NCBI RefSeq assembly: GCF_024763615.1
Contig: NC_077222.1
Location: forward strand, 91,979,417-92,043,416
DNA: 64,000 nt
Origin: Phlebotomus papatasi
Lineage: Eukaryota; Arthropoda; Insecta; Diptera; Psychodidae
Direction of reading: 5' to 3'
Shown here: positions 1 through 14,800 of the stretch, piece by piece
How positions within the stretch are numbered: position 1 is the stretch's first letter
How the letters are laid out: each line of letters starts with the position of its first letter
The notes under the pieces: model-generated
Database searches by the model: none
Told to the model about the DNA's origin: nothing
What the model saw: the letters and a program-made list of their open reading frames with translations, nothing else
Position numbers and translations under genes: made by a program

Positions 1-3000
1 TTAAGCAGGAATTTGAACGACGAATGACGATTACATGTAAGAGATTTCAGGACATCGAGGAGGCTCATCTCAAACAGATGAGAGAATTCCTGACCACGTA
101 CATCGAACTCCTGCAGACCAATCACGATATGGTGGGACAAGTGCATACAGAATTCAAGAGGCAATTTGTTGAGATGACTGTGGACAAATTGCTAGAGCAA
201 TTTGTTCTCAATAAGTATACAGGATTGGAAAAGCCAGGTGAGTCCAGGAAAACTATTCCACCCTCTCCTCCGACCCCAAAATAATTTCCTCAGCCCCTTG
301 TTCAATGTTTGATTTTATTTTAATGTTTTTGTGTGGAAAAGAACACACCCAAGTTAATTGTTTTTAATTCCACGTACAACACAACACACACGGAAAAATG
401 TCGATTACTATCAACTTTCTGCATTGTTCACTGCATAAAAGTTGTTTTATTTTTTTCTTCTTTTTGAGTTGGTATTTTCTCACTTGAAATTCTCTTTTCC
501 CATTCAGTGGACTGTGTTGTCATCTTTGAGTGTTTGTTTATTGTGTCTCATTTACGAAGGAGACTATAACAAAAAATATGCTTCATGACTTCTATCTATA
601 TTATATTTATTTTATTTGAAAGAAAATATAATTGGACAAATTTCCTGCACTATTTGGAATATTTAAACAAGGGAAAAAATATTTTTGTTTATTGTTGCTA
701 GAGGTGATATTCTGTCTATTTTGTAATAGCTACAGGGTGTCTCAGAATGTCCCATGAAATTATTATTGATTTAAACTGGTTTGTGAATTATGAAATAAGT
801 ATCTTAAAATTGAAGATTCGTTAAGAACTTCAAGTTTTATAATGTCTAGATTGCGATAATTGAGAAAGTTGGGGAGTGACAGGGGGTCATTGAAAATCGA
901 AGGTCGATATCTCTGACTCTTTGGCCTCTAAGTCACTAACATGCCTACACACTATTAAAAAAAAATATTTACAACAATACTTAAATTACTGCAACTTACA
1001 GAGTGGAATCATTTTTTTTTTTTTTGAAATTTCAAGACCTTTCAGAAAAATCCAATTTTAACTAAATCGGTTAAGAAATAAACTTTCTGGAGTGATGTTT
1101 AACTCTGAATTTGAAAAAAATTATAATGGCGCACTTCCGGTAATAAGCGTCTATGGATTGCAAGAGAACCAGTGATTTTTTTTATTGAGCATTTAGCGAA
1201 TAAATAAATAAAAAAGAAGTTTCAAATGCTTTAGTTTAGCGATGAGCAAGAACCGTTTAAAAACGAATAAACGTCGAAATAAATTTGTCCAGTAGGGGAA
1301 TTCTGTAATTTTCGTGGCATTGTCACGCGTGAGTTCGAAACCTGACAATGCCAATCGAGCTTTTTTTGTCATATCATATGAATTCGAAAATGCAATTCAT
1401 TGATTTTTTTAATGAAATTCCTTTATTTGATGATTTTATGAAAATACAGTAAGTCTTGGTTGATTTGTTTAACAAAATTCATTGTCATTTGAATTGCCAG
1501 AAATCACAAAAATATGTGACTTCTGACAATGCCACGTGAGCTGAAATGGCAATGTCACAGCTACAGAATCGCATTTTCGAAAAAGCTCTCCTAAGATTCG
1601 AACCAAATTTGTCATATGGCATTGCCAGAGCGTTACAGAATTTCCCTCCAGGTAGCATTTTGACTACTCACGTACAATTTTTATTTGACGTTTGTTCGGT
1701 TTCAAACGGTTCTTTCTCACCTCTGCTTTAGTTCAATTTTGAAATTATTTTGAATGGAGTGATTTCATAAAAAAATTTGAACGTACAATTTTAATTTTTA
1801 AAGCAATTTTAAAGAAAAATGGCCCATTGGGTTAATTTTTCTTAATTTTTCTTGGCAATTAGCTTGTATATTTCTAAGTATTTTACTCTTGGATTTTTTT
1901 TATTAAAAACTTATTGTTTGACTGCTGAAAAAAGTGAAAAATGTGTGATGAAGTTCCTTGGGATAATATTTGATGAATATTTTTGGAGAATTTTGTAAAA
2001 ATGCAAGAGAACAGTATTTATCTGGGAATATAGTTCCTAATGAAATCCAATGAAATTTTGAAGGAATTTTCTCCAGAATTTTGCTTTGAAATTTCCGAAA
2101 GTTACCAAGAGCGAATCATATCAACTCCCACAAATGATGCTTTCAGACGATCAAATTAGATTTTAAATATACAAAATTAAAAAAAAAATTGTGAATATTT
2201 TATAGATTTTCTCTGCCATGAATATTGTAGAAATATTTTTCAAAACTCCAAAGTGATCTGAACATGAAATATTCTATGAAAAGTTCTCAGATTGTTTGAA
2301 TTCTAACTGATTCTGAGGCTCTTCTGGGGGCCAAGTGATGGCTTCTGGTAGCTCATGATAGCTCTCGTTTGCCATAGGATGTCCTCAGTGGCTCTGGTTG
2401 ATTACCAAGTTAATATAGATACTGAAGGATATGATAATTTCCTCCTTTCCATCCATGTTTTAATTCATGGAGTACGGGGTAATTGCACTGAAGAACTCTT
2501 CAAGTATACACAGATGGAATAACTTCCTGTGATTTCAACGGAAAAATCAAGGAAAAGTCCCTCCAAACCTGCATCGGATTCCATTGGGAACAAATATCTC
2601 TAGCAATTTTTTTTTTGCTTTTTTTGAAAAATTTCCATCGAAATTCACTAAATTACTATTCTAAAGAACTTCCACTATCAATTCTTTGAACAGATCCACA
2701 ACAAATTTTCATGAAAAACAATCTCGAATGGTTTTGAATTCTTTCAAAATTGTTGTCAAAAATTATTTTGATGTATTTTGTTCAAAAGGCTCATTCTGGA
2801 GCCAAAATTTTTGAAGAAAAATTCGTCAAATTTTAAGGAAATTATGGTGTCTACGCACTCGAAGCAATTTTCGTCAAAAGTTGCCTTTTTAACACTTTAA
2901 AGCCCAAGCGAAAAAATCAGGTAAAATACCACATTTTATTACGAAAACATGTGAAAATTTACTTTGGCATTTTTTGTCGATTTTCTGAAAACTTATACAA

Positions 3001-5839
3001 GAATCACAGGAAAATGATAAAATATTTACAAGAAAATGAATTGAACTGCTGTAGAAATCTTACAGAATGAAAACCTATTGAAAAATTGTATTTTTGTTGA
3101 GAATATCTGCTCTGACATCTTATGCCAGTTTGGTATTTTACGTTATTTTTTGGCTCGGGTAAAGTGTTAAAAAGGCATTTTTTTAAAGAAATTGCTCCTA
3201 GTGCGTAGAGGCCTGAATTATTTTGTGTCTAAAATTAGTTAATTAAATTAAAAACATATCTTAAATAATTAATATTTTTCGTTCATCGAAAGAACTTCAT
3301 TTGCGTGACGTGTAGATGGCGTTCCGATTGGTTGTCAATCTTCTAGAAAACGTCAAATGCTAAAATTTAGTAAAATTCAGCTGATAAATGTTTTTAGCTG
3401 TTGGTGTTTTCTGGGTATTGAAACAGTTTAAAATTAATTCTAAATTTCAAAAGGGGAAGACTTCCTGAACTGCTTGAAATATGTCGAATTTGAAATAAGG
3501 ATTTTGCGAGTTTATTATGATGATGCTGAATGTAAATATGACAAAACTTATATTATTTTTTAAATTTATCGGTACAAGATCTTGCTAAATAAATTATTAA
3601 ACCTAGCACAGTTGTCTAATAGAAAGGGCAATCAAAGTGAAGTTTTTCCTTTAAATTTTTATCTGAGAAAAATATGTGCAAAGAAAAATGAAAACCGACA
3701 TAAATAGACGTAGTTTCCTTATATTTCTGAATAGTCTCGTGTTTAGTGGATATTATAGAAATTATTTTTTGGGACAAATTCATAGTTAAAAAAAAATAAT
3801 GATCACTCATTGATGGTATTTCATTTTCATTACAAAAATATCAGGATATATTTTTTTCAATTTGTAATTATAGGATTCTTGAGTCACCCTGTAGCTCTTT
3901 TGCATTCGCCAATATGAAATTCAAAACGATAGAATTTGCTTAAAATACATTTTCAAGTGCCAATAAGATCGCACATGTTAATAAAATTACAGTGATTTTG
4001 CGTAATATTACACGCAGTATTTCTTATCAAGGTGCTTCGACAATATATACGTCACATCATGTTTTGATTTCCAAAATAGTGCAGGAAATATACACAAAAA
4101 AACTTGCTTGTCATAGTAGCATGGTGTTTCTCATGTTTTCACAATGTTTTCGTAAATATTGAGTTTTTCTTTATGACTAAAAAAAAATATAAATAAATTT
4201 TGAGACATTAGCGAAGGCAAGAAGAGTGCTAACATGAAAAAGAAAAGAAAAGAAACCAAATAGAAGCTCGTGTGTCTTGCAGAAATTGTTGAGCTTGATT
4301 TGATGAATTGGCCAGCGAGTGCAGCTAACCAATCCTCCACACAAAACACACCATCGGCAAACATAACAAATAACACAGTGACAGTGGTCGATGAGGGCGC
4401 CACTGTTGCGACAGCAGCGCCACAGGGCCCCACAGTGGCGGCTCCGGCGCCTGCAAAGCGCGAAATCAATCTGCGCAATTGGTTCACTTCGTCCTCTTCG
4501 TCATCTTCGGCTGTGGCAGCGGCAGCCGCCTCAAGTTCAGCCGGCACCGGTTCCCCTGGTTCAGCATCATCGGCGGCTGCGGCCGCGGCAGTTGGTGCTG
4601 ATCAGGAGGCGAACAAGGAGAGTGTTGCTAGTGGCTCGCCCAATGCCTCAGTGGCACCAAGTATGAACAAACAAAAGTCCGGTAGAGGAAAGATTATTGG
4701 GGATAGTAGTTTAAAGTCAATTGGTAGTAAAGTTAGAGACAGGGCACAGCCGACAGAGGCGCAACTGGCGCAAGAACACCAGCCACAAAAGATACAACAG
4801 CCCAAAGAAAAATCTTCCCGCCGCACTACTTCCCTTCTCAATCTCTTCATGTCTAATTCCCAGGGTATGATCATCATTTTATTTGTCAATAATCTCTTTA
4901 TTTAAAAAAAAACAATTAATTCTCTATACTTAACTCTCTCTTTTTAATTTACACACACACACACATTTAGTCAAAAACCAGAAAAAGAGTAGAAAAGATA
5001 AATTTTATTCTCAAAAATAATTTTCAGAGTCACAAAATTCACACCTGCAAAATACGTTTGTGTTTAAAAGGAAATTTTACACGCCAAGTAACAAAAAAAC
5101 ACCCAAAGATTTGATCTTCTTCTTCGCTACTGCATTTTTTTGTTTTTTGAAATTTACTGAGGCATTTTAAGTCACTGTTCATTGCTCTGTGCATTTTATC
5201 TCGGCTATATCACTCTTAAATGTTACTTAATGTTTGTTAAGCAATTATCTTCACCAAGGGGACAATAATTATGATCAACGAAATTGAGGTTTTATTTTAG
5301 TTGGAATTTGTTTCTCAAAATTGGACAGTCTTTATTCCCTGCGGCCATCGCCGTCTTATCGTTGCTTTCAACTTCATATTAAAAAAAAAAACTACAAAAA
5401 ATTCAAAAATGCATTACACTTTGTAAATATTAGGATATTAATCCAAAAAGTCTACCATACTGAAATTAAACAAAATTACACGAAAATTCACCACGAAAAA
5501 CAGCCAGCGGTAAAGTGGTGAATATGTGAACTAGTACTTTGGACTCCCGTTCGATTTTCGAAAAGATTTTGCTTGAGTTTGAAAGGCTTCGGAAAGTATT
5601 ACAGTACAGAGACATTTAATTTGTTTAATGCAATTTCATAAATTTTCCCCACCTTCGAAAATTTAGTATGAAAATTCGAAATTGAATTTGAATTCTTCGA
5701 ATATCATCGGCTTTTTCTGCAAATAGGATTCCATTTACCTTTTATCCAAGACACTATTGGAGAATCAAAATCTATTTGTGTTTGCACCGTTTGCACCCAT
5801 TCGGTGTTTCTGTAACTTTTTCGAAAGAAATATCCTGAG

Positions 5840-5878
<39 letters not shown>

Positions 5879-8800
5879 AAAAGGCAATAGAGAGGATTGA
5901 TAATCGATAAATATTAAATTGTCTTGCATAATGTAATGCCTTCGGTACACTTTTTTGATCAGTAGAATTTCATGAAATCAAAATATCGCGCCAGAATCTT
6001 ACTCTTTCGAGTACAAAATTGGGCTGAACTAGAATTTGGTGTGATGTTCAAACGAAGAAGAAGAACACGAAAGAGTAGAATAGACATATGCAAAATTTTC
6101 GAAAAAGGATGGGATGTGAATTTTGACTTATTAAATTTTCCTGATCTAGAAAGTGTTCTGGAACAATAAGGAATCAATGTTGATATTAATTCAAAAGGAA
6201 AGTCCAGTAATCGCCGGATGGCTGAACCTTCTACCATCCTGCGATCGCAGGACTTTCTTTGAAATAAAATTAATTACATAAACCTTGTTTCGCAGATTTA
6301 ATTCAGAAACTTACGACTTAGATCAGGAAAATTTTGCGAAATTAAAATTCACATCCTTTTTTCTCTCAACCGTTTTGCAAATCTCTATCATACTTTTTTT
6401 TCATTCAAAATTAGAGAAAAACTAAATTGAATGTGGCGTGATGTTTAAAAAGAAGAAGAAGAGTGCGAAAGAGTAGGATGGACTTATCCAAGTGAAGGAA
6501 AAGTACTTGAATTTCGATTTCATGAAATTTTCTTGATTCAAAAGGTGTGCCAGCGTCATTATAGATAAAATTATAGCCCGAAAATAAAATAAATCTAAAA
6601 ACTAATGTCTTGAATGCCTCAAAATGTTCAAAATTCCTTAAATTTGGAAGCCGGTCAACTTTTCTCAGCGTTAGTTCTGCCCTCTAGCGGTGGACAGAGT
6701 CAGAGTTTCTAAAGGTCATTGTCTATCTGTGCATAGTTTTTCTGATTAATTAATTTTAATAATTAGCCAATAGTTAACTAAAAGCCTAATAAAGCAGTTG
6801 TCATGCCTTAGACACACTTACGGCTTAAGCCGAGAGACGGCTTAACGTGAATATGATCAAAATAATTATTAGACTAAATTTCCATTAGTTTCCCACTAAG
6901 TTAACAGTTTATCGGCTTAAGACGAGAGACGGATTAGTCAGAAACTGATGGAAATGTAATCTGTACGGGAATTCTGTAATTTTCATGGCATTGTCACGCG
7001 TGAGTTTGAAACCTGACAATGCCATTCGAGCTTTTTTTTGTCATCGAAAATGCAGTTCATTGCATTTTTAATGAAATCCCTTTACTTGATGATTTTGTAA
7101 AAATACAGTACGTCTTGGCTGATTTGTTTAACAAGATTCATTGTCATTTGAATTGCCAGAAATCTCAAATATGTGACTTGACAATGCCACGTGAGCTGAA
7201 ATGGCAATGTCACGGCTACAGAATCGCATTTTCGAAAAAGCTCTTCTAAGATTCGAACCCAATTTGTCATATGGCATTGCCAGAGCGTTACAGAATTTCC
7301 CTCCTGGAGGGGAATTCTGTAACAGTATGACAATGTCATATGACAAATTGAAGAATTTTTTTGTGGTAAATTCGTTAAAAAAAACACAATTGAAAATCAG
7401 ATTTACATGACTTACTGCTATGGCTATTTGATGCTCATTGGTCTTTAATGTTGTCCTATTCCCAAATTTATCACGAAAATTTGTCATATGACTTTGTCAT
7501 ATCGTTACAGAATTCCCCTATTTTTCATAATTTTGATTACAATTACGTTAAGCCGTCTCTCGGCTTAAGTCGTAAGTGTGTCAAGCTAAGGCATTATTGT
7601 GCGTACTACCCTTCAGTTCATTTAATCACAGAATTCTAGAATATCGTTTTTACCAAAATAAGAATTTTGGTGTTAATTTTTCTCTGATCAGGAACTGTCC
7701 TTTGTGGAAGAAATAAATCAATTATTTTCATTAGCTATTCTGAGGAAAGAATTTGATCAAATTGGATCAAATTGATACAAATTGAAGATTATTCATCGAC
7801 TAACAATGCAGTTATTGTCTCCTTGGTGACATTCTTCACATTTATTGCGCTAGAAGCTCCATTTTCATGCAATTTTGTTTTTTTTTTCTTAACACAGTGT
7901 TTTTCAATTGCGACGACATTGCTGTAATTAATTCAATTGCTGTACTTTCCACAAAAGAAAAGACTTGTATGTTTTTTTTAACAATTAATTTACATTGTGC
8001 CGAAAACAAGTGACTTTCTACTTGCGTGTGATGATCTCGATGAAAATATAATACAACTTTTTCACATGGCACAAAAATAATTTTTTTTTTGGGAAAAATT
8101 TTCCCCTCACATTAATTTAATTAATCTTTCACCACAAAAATTTTGAATGAGGGAGATAAATCACCAAGAGTTTGCTTTAAGGCCTGCGTAGATAAATAGA
8201 TGATTTTATATATTGATGCCTTTTGTGTATTTGCTGCAGAAAAAAAAATACACTTTTCCTCTTTTTTGTTGTGTTCTAAATATGATTTTTTTAAAATAAA
8301 TAAATGTTGTGCATTTGAGACAAAAAATTGCCAAAAAAAATAGATGTGAAAATTGATAGAAAAGTCTGTCCTCATGTGAGAAAATCTCTCTCTGTGCTCG
8401 AAAACATGTTTTGCAGGAAGTCGCGAGAGTCGTGATAGTCGTGATTCTCCATCAATTGAAGTGTTGTCAGCACCAACAAGTCCAACGACTGAGACACAAT
8501 ATCCACCAACAACAGCAAGCAATACACAAATCGGCCGAAATCCGTTAAGAGGATCAAAATGTAATATTTTCCGTTTTATAATCATTTTTTTCTGTCTCTA
8601 TGCATTTCAATTTTTTCTTCACTATTTTCTTTCTCTTTTGGTTTTTCTTTTGAGTTTGTTTTCCTCACACTTTTCGCTTGCAGTTTGATGGTTTGCCTTT
8701 CCCTTTTTTAAGAAAAATCACTTTGCTGTTTTAATCCACATTGCGACTGTGTAGATGCAGCAAGGACTTTTTCCTCAATACATATCTTCTTCACTTTTAC

Positions 8801-11800
8801 TATTTTACACGAAACACCAAAAGAAAACACGAATTTTTCTACACATTTCCCAACTCGCAGAAATAAATCGATTCCAACCAATTGAGACAGGATATTGCAT
8901 GGGATTTCCTCAAGTGGAAATTGCTTAAGGAAGTTCCTCATTGATCAAAGTTTAAATTGCTGAATGAATTGAGTTCAAAAGTTATTCCAAAAATAAATAG
9001 GATAAAGAGGAGAATGTTTTCTGCATAATTGCAATTATTCTAATGAAATGATGTCTATACTGAAGAAGATTGCGATAAGAAAAGGGGATTATTCATTTGT
9101 GAATTGAGTGGAATATCTTGTTTTCCTTCTAAATGCTCTAAATGGATCCCGTGACTCTCCAGTCTCGATTGTAAATTCTGGGTTGTTCAAAAAGTTCGTA
9201 GGTTAAATAAGTTTTTCAAATATTTAATTAACTGATGGGTTGTATCAGTTTCTTTTATATCTTATTTATATATTCATACTTAGTAGTAAAAATATTATTT
9301 AGGATTTTTAAAAATTTCACCCTTTATTTAGGTTAAATTGCGTTTATCCGTTTATCCAGGTTTTCGTAGTTTTATCACAAAATGTTTATTAAATAAAAAA
9401 ATCATGTGGTCGGTATTTATAGGTATTTGAAGACTGAAATAGAAGTGTCTTCCATATTTTCTTTTATTTGAAAAATGATTTAAAGGGTTTTAAATGGAAT
9501 TATCCAGGTTTTCGTGGGATTTATCTGGAAATTTTTAATAAGATGATAGGCGTATTTGAATTTGAAGCTGAAGCGAACATATCCTTTTCTTTTTTTTATT
9601 GAAATTGAAAGAAGTGCTGCCACTGGAGGATGTCAAAAGAGAGGCAGTTCAAGACATTCTGCAGTTCATCTAGATTTTAAAAGAATTGGATTAGGAGTTC
9701 AAATAGTGCCTAGGATAAATATTTTTCACATTAAAAAATTAAAGAGAAAATCGCATTAATTTTTCGCATTAATGCTATAAATCAATTTATATCAAATTTT
9801 GCGAGCCAAGTCTACCTTTTTATCAACAAATAAATCAAATTTTGAATATAAAATGATTCAAACACACAAATTACACATTTGGACTCTCACCAGCGACAAT
9901 TAATGTGAATCATATTAAAATTTTAATGTGTAAGTGTGATAACACAGTTATTGACACTTTTGTCTAAATGTTGAAATTTTATTAATGTGTTTAATAAAAG
10001 AACAGTATTACGACGTTTTTTCTGTAATTTACTTTTTACTATAAAGAGAAATGTTCAAATTTCATATCCCAAAATGGTACTGAAAATGTCAATAGATCAT
10101 GAAAAGTTCTGAAAGTGTCAAGAGGTTTTCTTTTCACCTTAAACATTTTTATCCAAGTTTTCATAGGATTTATTTCAAGATTTTAACTGCTCGAACTTCA
10201 CGAGCGAGGAGTTTCCCAAATTTTATTAGATCATAAGGATATTTGGAGCTATAGCGACTATATCCTTTCCCTTTTTCAGTTTTATTACTTTTATCCAACT
10301 TTTCACTAGGTTTATCCAAAGATTTTATTAGGTAATAGGGTTATAGATATTTTGAACTAATAGAAAAAATAGACTTTTCCTTTCTAATTGTTTCTTGACT
10401 TAAATATTTTTATCCAGATTTTTAAGTTATCCCAAGATTTTTATTAAGAAATAGATGTAATTTCTATTTTGATCTAAGGGAAAAAATATTATTTTCCTTT
10501 TTAATTGTCAGTTTTATTATCAAACCTTTAATTTTATCCAGGTTTATCCCAATTTAGTTGAAACCTTTAAAGTTTATCTAGATTTCTATATCTTTTCAAT
10601 TTAATAAAAAATAAGAATAATTTATTTACGATATTTCAATCGTCGCCTTTCTTTTTAGTTATTACTATCCCATTTTGTGTTTTTATCCAGGTTTATATTG
10701 AATTATCCGGGCTTATCTGAAGTAGTTTAGATATTAGTAAATTTTTTAAACGTAATGAGGGCTACTTTTTCTACAACAATTTTGTTTATTTGGACTTGTC
10801 AAGGGGTAGATAATCTAGTTAGTTTTAAATTTGTTACGATTATTTTTTGTTTTCGAAGAGTAATAAACTTAATCTGTAACTTAATGTCAATTGAGATTAT
10901 CCAGTTATATGGTCATAAGCTACATAACTTAGCCATTCAAAACAAATAAATTATGTTCGTTATCTAAATGTCAGTTTTAGAGATATTTCACAGTTTTTAT
11001 TATCATCAAAGTTTCTTTAATTTTATCCAGGATATCCCTATTTAGTTTGAGTCTTTAAAATTTATCTAGGTTTTTATCTCTTTTTAATTGAATTAAGAAT
11101 AATCTTAACTTATTTTTAATATCTCAACCCAAGCCTTTCGTTTTAGTTATTAATATTTTGAAATTTTATCCAAGTTTATATTGTATTATCCAGGCTTATC
11201 TAACCTTATTTAGGTTTTAATAAATTTCTTAGATGTAATGACGAGTGCATTTTCTGCATTAATCTGGTTTATTTGAGTTTATTTGAGCTATTCAAGGGGT
11301 AGATAATTATCGTTCACGGTTCCCCCGAGTGTTGATTTTGACGATTTTTCTCAAATATTAAGCGATTTAATAATCTTTGAAAAATTATGTTGACTTTTGA
11401 TGTCGCATATGAGGTGATGTGCTCTGTTGATCTGTCACTTAAGCTTAAGAGAGGGTGCAGTAGTTTTACACAAGCATTTCTTTCGGAAATATATATCTTT
11501 GAAACAATTGTTAATTATCTAAGAATAGCGCTGCGTGTTTTTAGATAGCAAATACTCAAGAGAAATTAACGAGACATAGGGGAAAGTGCTTTCCCTTCGA
11601 ACGTTCATGCCTTCGAATAATGTGAATTTTCTTTTAGTTTTCTTAAGATACTTACACATTTTTATTAAATATTTTTTGGCTTATTATCAATTGTTGATAA
11701 TTCCGTGATAATTTAGTGCAAATCTCTTAGGAGAAACAAAAGAAATTCACATTATTCGAAGGGAGAGCACTTACTTATAGTTGAAATATGGTTAATTTCA

Positions 11801-14800
11801 TATTCGTTTTGAAAATAAGCTTTTAAAATTGAAAAAAGTTTAGCTGCGTGAAACAGCCCGACCTTCCTTTAACTGCAAGAATAACTTAATCACTTTTCGG
11901 GTATTTTTGAATTTTATCCAAGTTCATTATTTTTTATACTAAGGAAGCATTATGTAAATTTCCAATCAAAGGATTAAAAATGTGATATGAAGTTAAGATA
12001 ATCTGACATTTTTTGCAATATTGTCCAGGTTTATTTGGCTTATCCACTATTATCTAGGTTTATCTAGATTTATCCAGTTTTATCCAAAATTTACCCGAGT
12101 TTTTAATTAACTTCGAAATAAGTGTGGATATGAATTGTTTTCATTTTTTGAGGTTAATATTTAAGAACTTTCTTTTTGAACAACCCTCCTGATTTATGTT
12201 ACAAATTACATCAATTGGAGTGTATGCAATTTTTCTTTGATTACATCACAGTGTAATGTTTTCTTGCAATATTCTTTGGTAATTCACACTTGATAAATGA
12301 ATAATTTCTCTACGGTTTGTTAATTTATTCTCACTGTGTCTGAATATCTCGGGTTGACTCTCTTTTCACCCTTGGTTTAACACATCCACTTCCCTCCTAT
12401 ATTCTCTGTGTCTGGATCTTAGGTGTTTGTTTTAGCACAAAGGCTTTGCTTCTCAATTATCATTTGATTTTTGACGAGGACAGTAACTAAAGAGCTTGTT
12501 TTTGAGACTTTGTGGAAAAAAAGAACAAGATATCAAAAGTTTTTGTAGTAAATAAATAAAGAAAAAAAAGAAACGATAAAATGAGTGTGGAAATTAAGCA
12601 ATTGATCTGTAATGCATTGCTTTAAGCTTCGCTTAAAGAATTCCGTGTGTCTTAGAATGAGTGAAAAACTCGCTAAGACTGTGGAATTTTCTCTTGTGCT
12701 TTTAATTGAGGCAATTTAGAATTTGCTTTTGTAGTGAGATTTATTAATTGCACATTTCTATCTTGCTTCTTTTAGACATTTTTTTCATACATTTTATCCC
12801 ACATTTTCTTCCCATTGAATCCTCCTTTTCGACATTTGTACCTTTATTAGTTGGTTTTTTTCTGTATCTTTTATTTCTTTATCTGTAAAACACCTTTTGT
12901 GGGCGGGAAGTATTTTCTCTGCTAATTCCAACGAACTTAATTCTTAATTTGTTGATATAATATCATGAGAAAGTTAACAACATTCACCCCAGAAATCCCT
13001 ATTAGTCTATTTTTTTTTAATAAATCATGTAAAGTTTTTTATGTAACTATTTGACCTAGAAAGAAATGGCTAAATTCAGGTCAAGTAGATTAAAATGAAA
13101 ATCTTTTGTGCTTGTTCTTTAATTTTTTCGTTGCCCTTTTATCAAAATTGCGCTACTATTCCCAATAATCCTTCCAATATTTATTTTACTTTTAATAAAT
13201 TAGCAAATTGTAACGTCTTTCCCCATCAAAACAAAAACCATTTTTATCATTTTCAATCAAAGACAGTTTAGTTTTTCTTCATTTCAACTTGGTTATTGGG
13301 TAAACTTACGTTTATTTGTAGACCTAATATTATTTTTTTTTATAAGAATTTATTTTCATTGCTACAATTTAATTAATTTTCTTTGTTATCTTTTTTATCG
13401 ATACGCCTTTAAAATGTTGCTAATAGCAAATTTTTGTTTTCAGTCAAGTTAATTTTTAGGGCGAAATTGATATGAATTGGTGTTGTTTGTGTTGCAGTTT
13501 CAGGATTCCTGAGGAGTCGTCGGGAGAAGGCAAAGACGAAGAAGGTGAAGAAGAAAAAGGATTCAACGGACACCAATAGCAACAAAGAAGAAAAAATATC
13601 CGATAAGTAAATGTCACAAAAGCAAATACAATTTTTTTCAATGATTTTTCAGTATTGACATTTTTGCTCCACCGTTCTATGTTTCTTTATTTATTTTTTT
13701 TTGTGGATCTGGGATGTTCTAGTTTTTCGGCCTAATTGGATTTTCTCTCTCTCACCCATATTGATTTTACAGTGAAGAGAAGGAGGAGAATGTGAAGTCG
13801 GAAAATAGTGCTGTTGTTGCCCAAGTGTCCAAGTCTCCGTCTCTGATTGCTCCAACTGCCACACCGGAAGTCGATGAAGATGGTTACAGTGTGCAACCCA
13901 GTGAGCCCAAATGGGAGACACTTACAAACAGCGAAAAAGGTATTTTTTTACACAAATTCATTGCTTCATGATAATGCTATAAATTACGCTGATAGTGGGA
14001 AATTTCACTTGGAAAATATGAATTTCTATGAAAAGAATTTTACTTGGATCGCTGTAATTGTTATCTTTTAATGTCTTATTTTTCAAAAAAAAAAAAAAAA
14101 AAAAATTGACAAGATTTGAACTCTTGTTAAAGGCAATGTGGTTTGATTTGAATATTAATTGACCTTTCTTCAACCAAATTAGTCAACGCGTATAATACAA
14201 GAAAAAACGAATAAAAATGAATATAAAAAATCATTTTCTAAATTTTAATTAAAAAAAAAAAGAAATCAACTTAATTGCAGCAGTTAAAAAAATTGTTCTT
14301 ATTGAGATTTGAACTCTTAAAAACTTCAGGGTACCTAGAAATCACTTGATATTCAAAATTGGTTCCTTAAGTTCAAAACTTTTATAGTTATGTACCATTA
14401 GAAAGCTAATCTGACGTCCAGCGCACAATAACTTTTGTTTATAAACATATTTGGAAAATTTCATATAAGAGTTAGTGAGATCTAGATCTAGTCATCTCGC
14501 TCACTCTCATTAGAAGTTTCGAAAACATGTTTACAAATAAGAGTTAATGTGCGCTGGGCATTATGCCGTGCAAACAATGGCGTTTTTTCTGTAATCATGT
14601 TTTTGAAACTTCTACGAGAGTGAGTGAGATGGCTAAAGTCATTTCACTCACTCTTACCGAAACATCAAACTCATGTTTTCAAAACAAAAAAGCTAAGTTT
14701 TATTTTGAAAAACAGTGAAGATAGTTTTGAGCTTGAGCGAACTCATTTTCAGGGTTGAATAATTTCTGTTTTTAATAGAAATTAGCAATATAAAGATCGA

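Larger units (their letters stand above)
731..3893. mobile_element. 3.2 kb TIR element, TA-flanked (CAGGGTG ends)
   Basis: The left end TACAGGGTGTCTCAGAAT and the right end ATTCTTGAGTCACCCTGTA are inverted copies, each bordered by TA. It has no transposase ORF, so it is a non-autonomous or decayed Tc1/mariner-like element. Two MITEs (1293-1650 and 2847-3213) sit inside it and are therefore younger. Confidence 0.65.
238..4282 (+). other. FCHO intron, about 4.0 kb, filled by a nested transposon
   Basis: The donor CAG|GTGAGT at 238 and the acceptor CTTGCAG at 4282 bound this intron. Most of it is one TIR element (731-3893) carrying two smaller insertions. I see no coding sequence in it. Confidence 0.85.
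6803..7594. mobile_element. MITE with ACACACTTACGGCTTAAGCC ends, carrying two further insertions
   Basis: TIRs TGCCTTAGACACACTTACGG (6804) and CGTAAGTGTGTCAAGCTAAGGCA (7571-7593). Removing the inserts at 6965-7520 leaves a short element like the 136-bp copy at 39418-39553, which shows that copy to be the empty form. Confidence 0.75.
4865..8416 (+). other. FCHO intron, about 3.6 kb
   Basis: Bounded by GTATGA at 4865 and TTTTGCAG at 8416. It holds a TC microsatellite, two fold-back repeats (5959-6170 and 6310-6566) and a nested MITE at 6803-7594. Nothing is recognisable at 4900-5840. Confidence 0.8.
9180..12186. mobile_element. 3.0 kb TIR element, GGGTTGTTCAAAAAGTTCG ends
   Basis: Left end GGGTTGTTCAAAAAGTTCG, right end GAACTTTCTTTTTGAACAACCC. 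The interior carries a scattered motif TTTATCCAGGTTTATC more than a dozen times in diverged form. No intact transposase is visible. A 0.4 kb element (11449-11870) is nested near its right end. Confidence 0.65.
8561..13497 (+). other. FCHO intron, about 4.9 kb
   Basis: Bounded by GTAATA at 8561 and GTTGCAG at 13497. It is mostly a 3 kb TIR element (9180-12186); 8600-9170 and 12190-13480 show only AT-rich sequence without recognisable features. Confidence 0.8.

Noticed and set aside
1546..1731. ORF resembling a repeat-encoded protein, also present at 7201-7410
   Set aside because: The same peptide appears in two copies of one MITE, with no transposase similarity; it reflects the repeat, not a gene.
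4131..4547. Minus-strand ORF rich in Ala/Glu
   Set aside because: It is the antisense of the GC-rich FCHO linker exon; the plus frame joins neighbouring exons in phase.
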